Under the pieces are notes generated by a model. That model was given only the letters and a program-made list of their open reading frames with translations, searched no databases and had not been told where the DNA came from. Made by a program: the position numbers and the translations under genes. A DNA stretch of 64,000 nt from positions 62,001-126,000 of the forward strand of contig CBDBEU010000003.1 in assembly GCA_965204565.1 (NCBI GenBank), given 5' to 3'. Shown in pieces: positions 62,182 to 64,000 of the stretch. This DNA comes from CBDBEU01 sp965204565 (GTDB lineage: Bacteria; Pseudomonadota; Alphaproteobacteria; Rhizobiales; TMED25). Numbering within the stretch: the first letter of the stretch is position 1; the number at the start of each line of letters is the position of its first letter.

Positions 62182-63936
62182 ATGGACAAAATTGTGACCC
62201 TCACTGCTCGTTTTGCGGGACAATACAAGTCGCGGACCTCGCCCGATGCGGTCGGATTCGTCATACTCGCGCTGCTGGCGGTCGCATTTATCCACACTCA
62301 GGTCCGGAACGGCCACAATATTTCGTTCCATGGTGATGACATCCTATTTTTTCTCGACCAGTTCATGCGGCGGTTTCTGGACGTCGACTCCGTTTCCGAG
62401 AAGATCGCCTACTTCTTTTCACCCTCCCATTTTCCACATGCGAAATTGTCCGGGCGGCTGATTTCCACCGTTCATTATCTGTTGTTCGGGATGGTCGATT
62501 ACACCTTCCTGAAGGTTGCGGGCGGCTTGATACTCTGTGCTTTCGTATTCGTCGTGCGCTTTACGCTCATCGGGAATTTCCTGCTTGTAATCCCGCTCGG
62601 CGTAATCCTGCTCGCTCCCCATTGGGTAAATTACTGGGTTACTCTGATAACCGGATATCCGTTCCTTCTGCTCTATGCGGCGCTGATTTACCGGCTGTTT
62701 TCGAGGAAGCGCGATTTCATGGCGCTGCCGATCGCGGCGGTCGCGTCCTTCACCCATTCTCCCGGGCTTCTCGTATTCGTTCCCGTTCTCGTCGTCCTGC
62801 TGCTGTCCCGTCCGATCGATTTTCGGCGCGTCGCGCTTTGGGGGCTGGTCTTCGCGCTGATGATCGTTCTCTACTACTTTTTCGTATTGCAGCATGGGCC
62901 ATCGGTCTTTCGCAATCGCGAAAGCGCGGACGTTTCGGTCGGATTGAGCCTGCTGTCGGGGATCGTGTATGGCGCGAAATGCGTCATGATGCCGTTCGCA
63001 CCTTTCCTGGGCAGTAGTTTGCCGGTCTGGAACTATCTGGCGGTCGCCGCATTGTTCGCGCTGCCGGGGGTTGTCTTCGTCCACGGCATCGTCAGGCGTG
63101 GGTTTCTCGCCTGCCCGGACAAGCGGGCCTCGTTCGCGTTTTATCTGTTTTGTCTGGCGCCCCTGGGCGTCGCCATGGTGGCGGTCGACGACCCGGCGTC
63201 ATTGACCGACAATCCGGTTGGACACTATTTCATATACTCACTGATGGCGTGGTCCGGGACGTATGTGATCGTTTCAGGCACGGTGTCGAAATTCGCCGCC
63301 AAATCGCTTGTGGCGCTCGTATTCTCGGCAATATTCATAATGGTTTTTTCCGACGCGTATCGCTGGACGGATAATTATACCGAATCAGATGTGTATGCGT
63401 GGTATGAACGCGCAACACGGAATGCGGATAACCCAATAAACCCAATGCGGATCAAAGCACTGCAACGCATGGGCCGCACCGTGCAGGCGGCCGCCGAGCG
63501 CGGCATTTATGCGCCGTCGTTTCCGGGCAGCGGTCCGCTGGAAGGGCCGGTTCCGCCGGTAAGCGAATGGAAAAGCATATCGCAATTGGAAAATCTGCAT
63601 TGGCATCGGCTCAGAACGAATGACGATTTCATTATGCTGGAGCTTCTAGGGTCCCGTGTCATGGGTGACGATGTTTCCGTCGTGCTCTCGACTTCCCGCG
63701 GCAATCAGCGGTTCTCGGTCCTTAGACCGGCGGTCGAACCTGTCCTTTACTGGCGCCCGGACGCGCAAGTGGTCGTGGACGGTTCCGGCGTGCGCAGGAA
63801 CGAACTTGTCGCGGCGGCATTCGCCCGGTATGTGAGTGGGCTGACCGTCAACGCGGTCGGGCTCATGGTCGACGGGCAGGTGTTTGAACTGGCCGCTGCT
63901 TCGCCGGGTGTTGACATGCCATCCAGAGGTTCGTGA
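62182..63936 (+). CDS. Large multi-pass membrane protein, GT-C glycosyltransferase-like topology
   Basis: This intact 584-residue protein has about ten hydrophobic segments from residue 25 to 400 (VGFVILALLAVAFIHTQV, FLLVIPLGVILLAPHWVNYW, LPGVVFVHGIVRR, SLVALVFSAIFIMVFSDAYR) and a soluble C-terminal third (SWKSISQLENLHWHRL-like, then RFSVLRPAVEPVLYWRPDAQ). The first extracytoplasmic loop carries SFHGDDILFFLDQF, an acidic pair as in GT-C enzymes that use polyprenyl-phosphate sugars. I cannot name a family. No good ribosome site precedes ATG 62182. It borders IS5 copy 2, hinting at transfer, and stands alone. Confidence 0.6.
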   Translation: MDKIVTLTARFAGQYKSRTSPDAVGFVILALLAVAFIHTQVRNGHNISFHGDDILFFLDQFMRRFLDVDSVSEKIAYFFSPSHFPHAKLSGRLISTVHYLLFGMVDYTFLKVAGGLILCAFVFVVRFTLIGNFLLVIPLGVILLAPHWVNYWVTLITGYPFLLLYAALIYRLFSRKRDFMALPIAAVASFTHSPGLLVFVPVLVVLLLSRPIDFRRVALWGLVFALMIVLYYFFVLQHGPSVFRNRESADVSVGLSLLSGIVYGAKCVMMPFAPFLGSSLPVWNYLAVAALFALPGVVFVHGIVRRGFLACPDKRASFAFYLFCLAPLGVAMVAVDDPASLTDNPVGHYFIYSLMAWSGTYVIVSGTVSKFAAKSLVALVFSAIFIMVFSDAYRWTDNYTESDVYAWYERATRNADNPINPMRIKALQRMGRTVQAAAERGIYAPSFPGSGPLEGPVPPVSEWKSISQLENLHWHRLRTNDDFIMLELLGSRVMGDDVSVVLSTSRGNQRFSVLRPAVEPVLYWRPDAQVVVDGSGVRRNELVAAAFARYVSGLTVNAVGLMVDGQVFELAAASPGVDMPSRGS

Positions 63937-64000
63937 TTCCGCCAAAACGCAGATTATGCTCTGGCGGGGTTTGCAAGGCGTTCTGCCGCCCTCATGGCGA
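63937..64000. other. Window end, nothing identified
   Basis: The last 64 bases after the membrane-protein stop contain no frame, repeat or terminator that I can support. Confidence 0.5.

Overview
This window comes from a chromosome of an alphaproteobacterium, most likely of the Hyphomicrobiales (Rhizobiales) type. The evidence is the gene order (lptD-surA-pdxA-rsmA facing gmk-yicC-mltG-fabF-acpP-fabG-fabD; rpsF-rpsR-DUF2232-rplI-dnaB-alr-mlaEF-radA-cvpA-purF; folC-accD-trpA-trpB-trpF), a Ros/MucR-type regulator, a TIGR02300/FYDLN protein, and the htpX-rsmB-heparinase-purH cluster. The assignment rests on remembered family and synteny patterns, not on a search.

Layout. From 1 to 23.2 kb the window is dense, intact housekeeping sequence: outer-membrane LPS assembly (lptD end, surA), pyridoxal phosphate synthesis, rRNA methylation, type II fatty acid synthesis with mltG, ribosomal proteins S6, S18 and L9, replicative helicase, alanine racemase, the Mla permease and ATPase, radA, cvpA and purF. 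From 23.2 to 27.8 kb there is a junkyard of insertion sequences (IS5/IS427-like, IS481, an IS5 end and a well-delimited IS3-family element) lying around a broken mucR gene and a 5'-truncated formyltransferase. From 27.8 to 33.8 kb are formate-tetrahydrofolate ligase and a branched-chain-amino-acid type ABC transporter (livHMGF plus a small membrane protein) without its binding protein. From 33.8 to 35.9 kb are an IS1380 remnant, a RidA protein, a decayed dehydrogenase and a large hairpin. From 35.9 to 49.2 kb a mostly minus-strand block holds folate, fatty acid, tryptophan and pyrimidine genes, ihfB, a frameshifted sppA, rpsA, cmk, aroA, and a tRNA-Ala. From 49.2 to 62.1 kb intact purH, heparinase-like and htpX genes alternate with a decayed trpB2, IS630, a second IS1380 remnant that cuts off rsmB, a gutted aminoglycoside-acetyltransferase-like gene, and two inverted copies of one IS5-family element around an island of small ORFs. 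The window ends with a large multi-pass membrane protein.

Biology. Core genes are intact, while accessory and regulatory genes (mucR, fmt-like, trpB2, rsmB, sppA, a zinc-less dehydrogenase, an acetyltransferase) are disrupted, and every IS copy examined is itself frameshifted. This is the pattern of a genome that underwent IS expansion and then pseudogene decay, as in lineages that recently became host-restricted or population-bottlenecked. Because several lesions are one-base changes in G or C runs, assembly error must be excluded before this is accepted. I did not find a clearly new defence or biosynthetic system. The strongest novel observations are exact insertion and fusion scars (mucR with IS3, purH with IS630, gcvR-like with trpB2), two unexplained inverted-repeat structures, and a small-ORF island between inverted IS copies.
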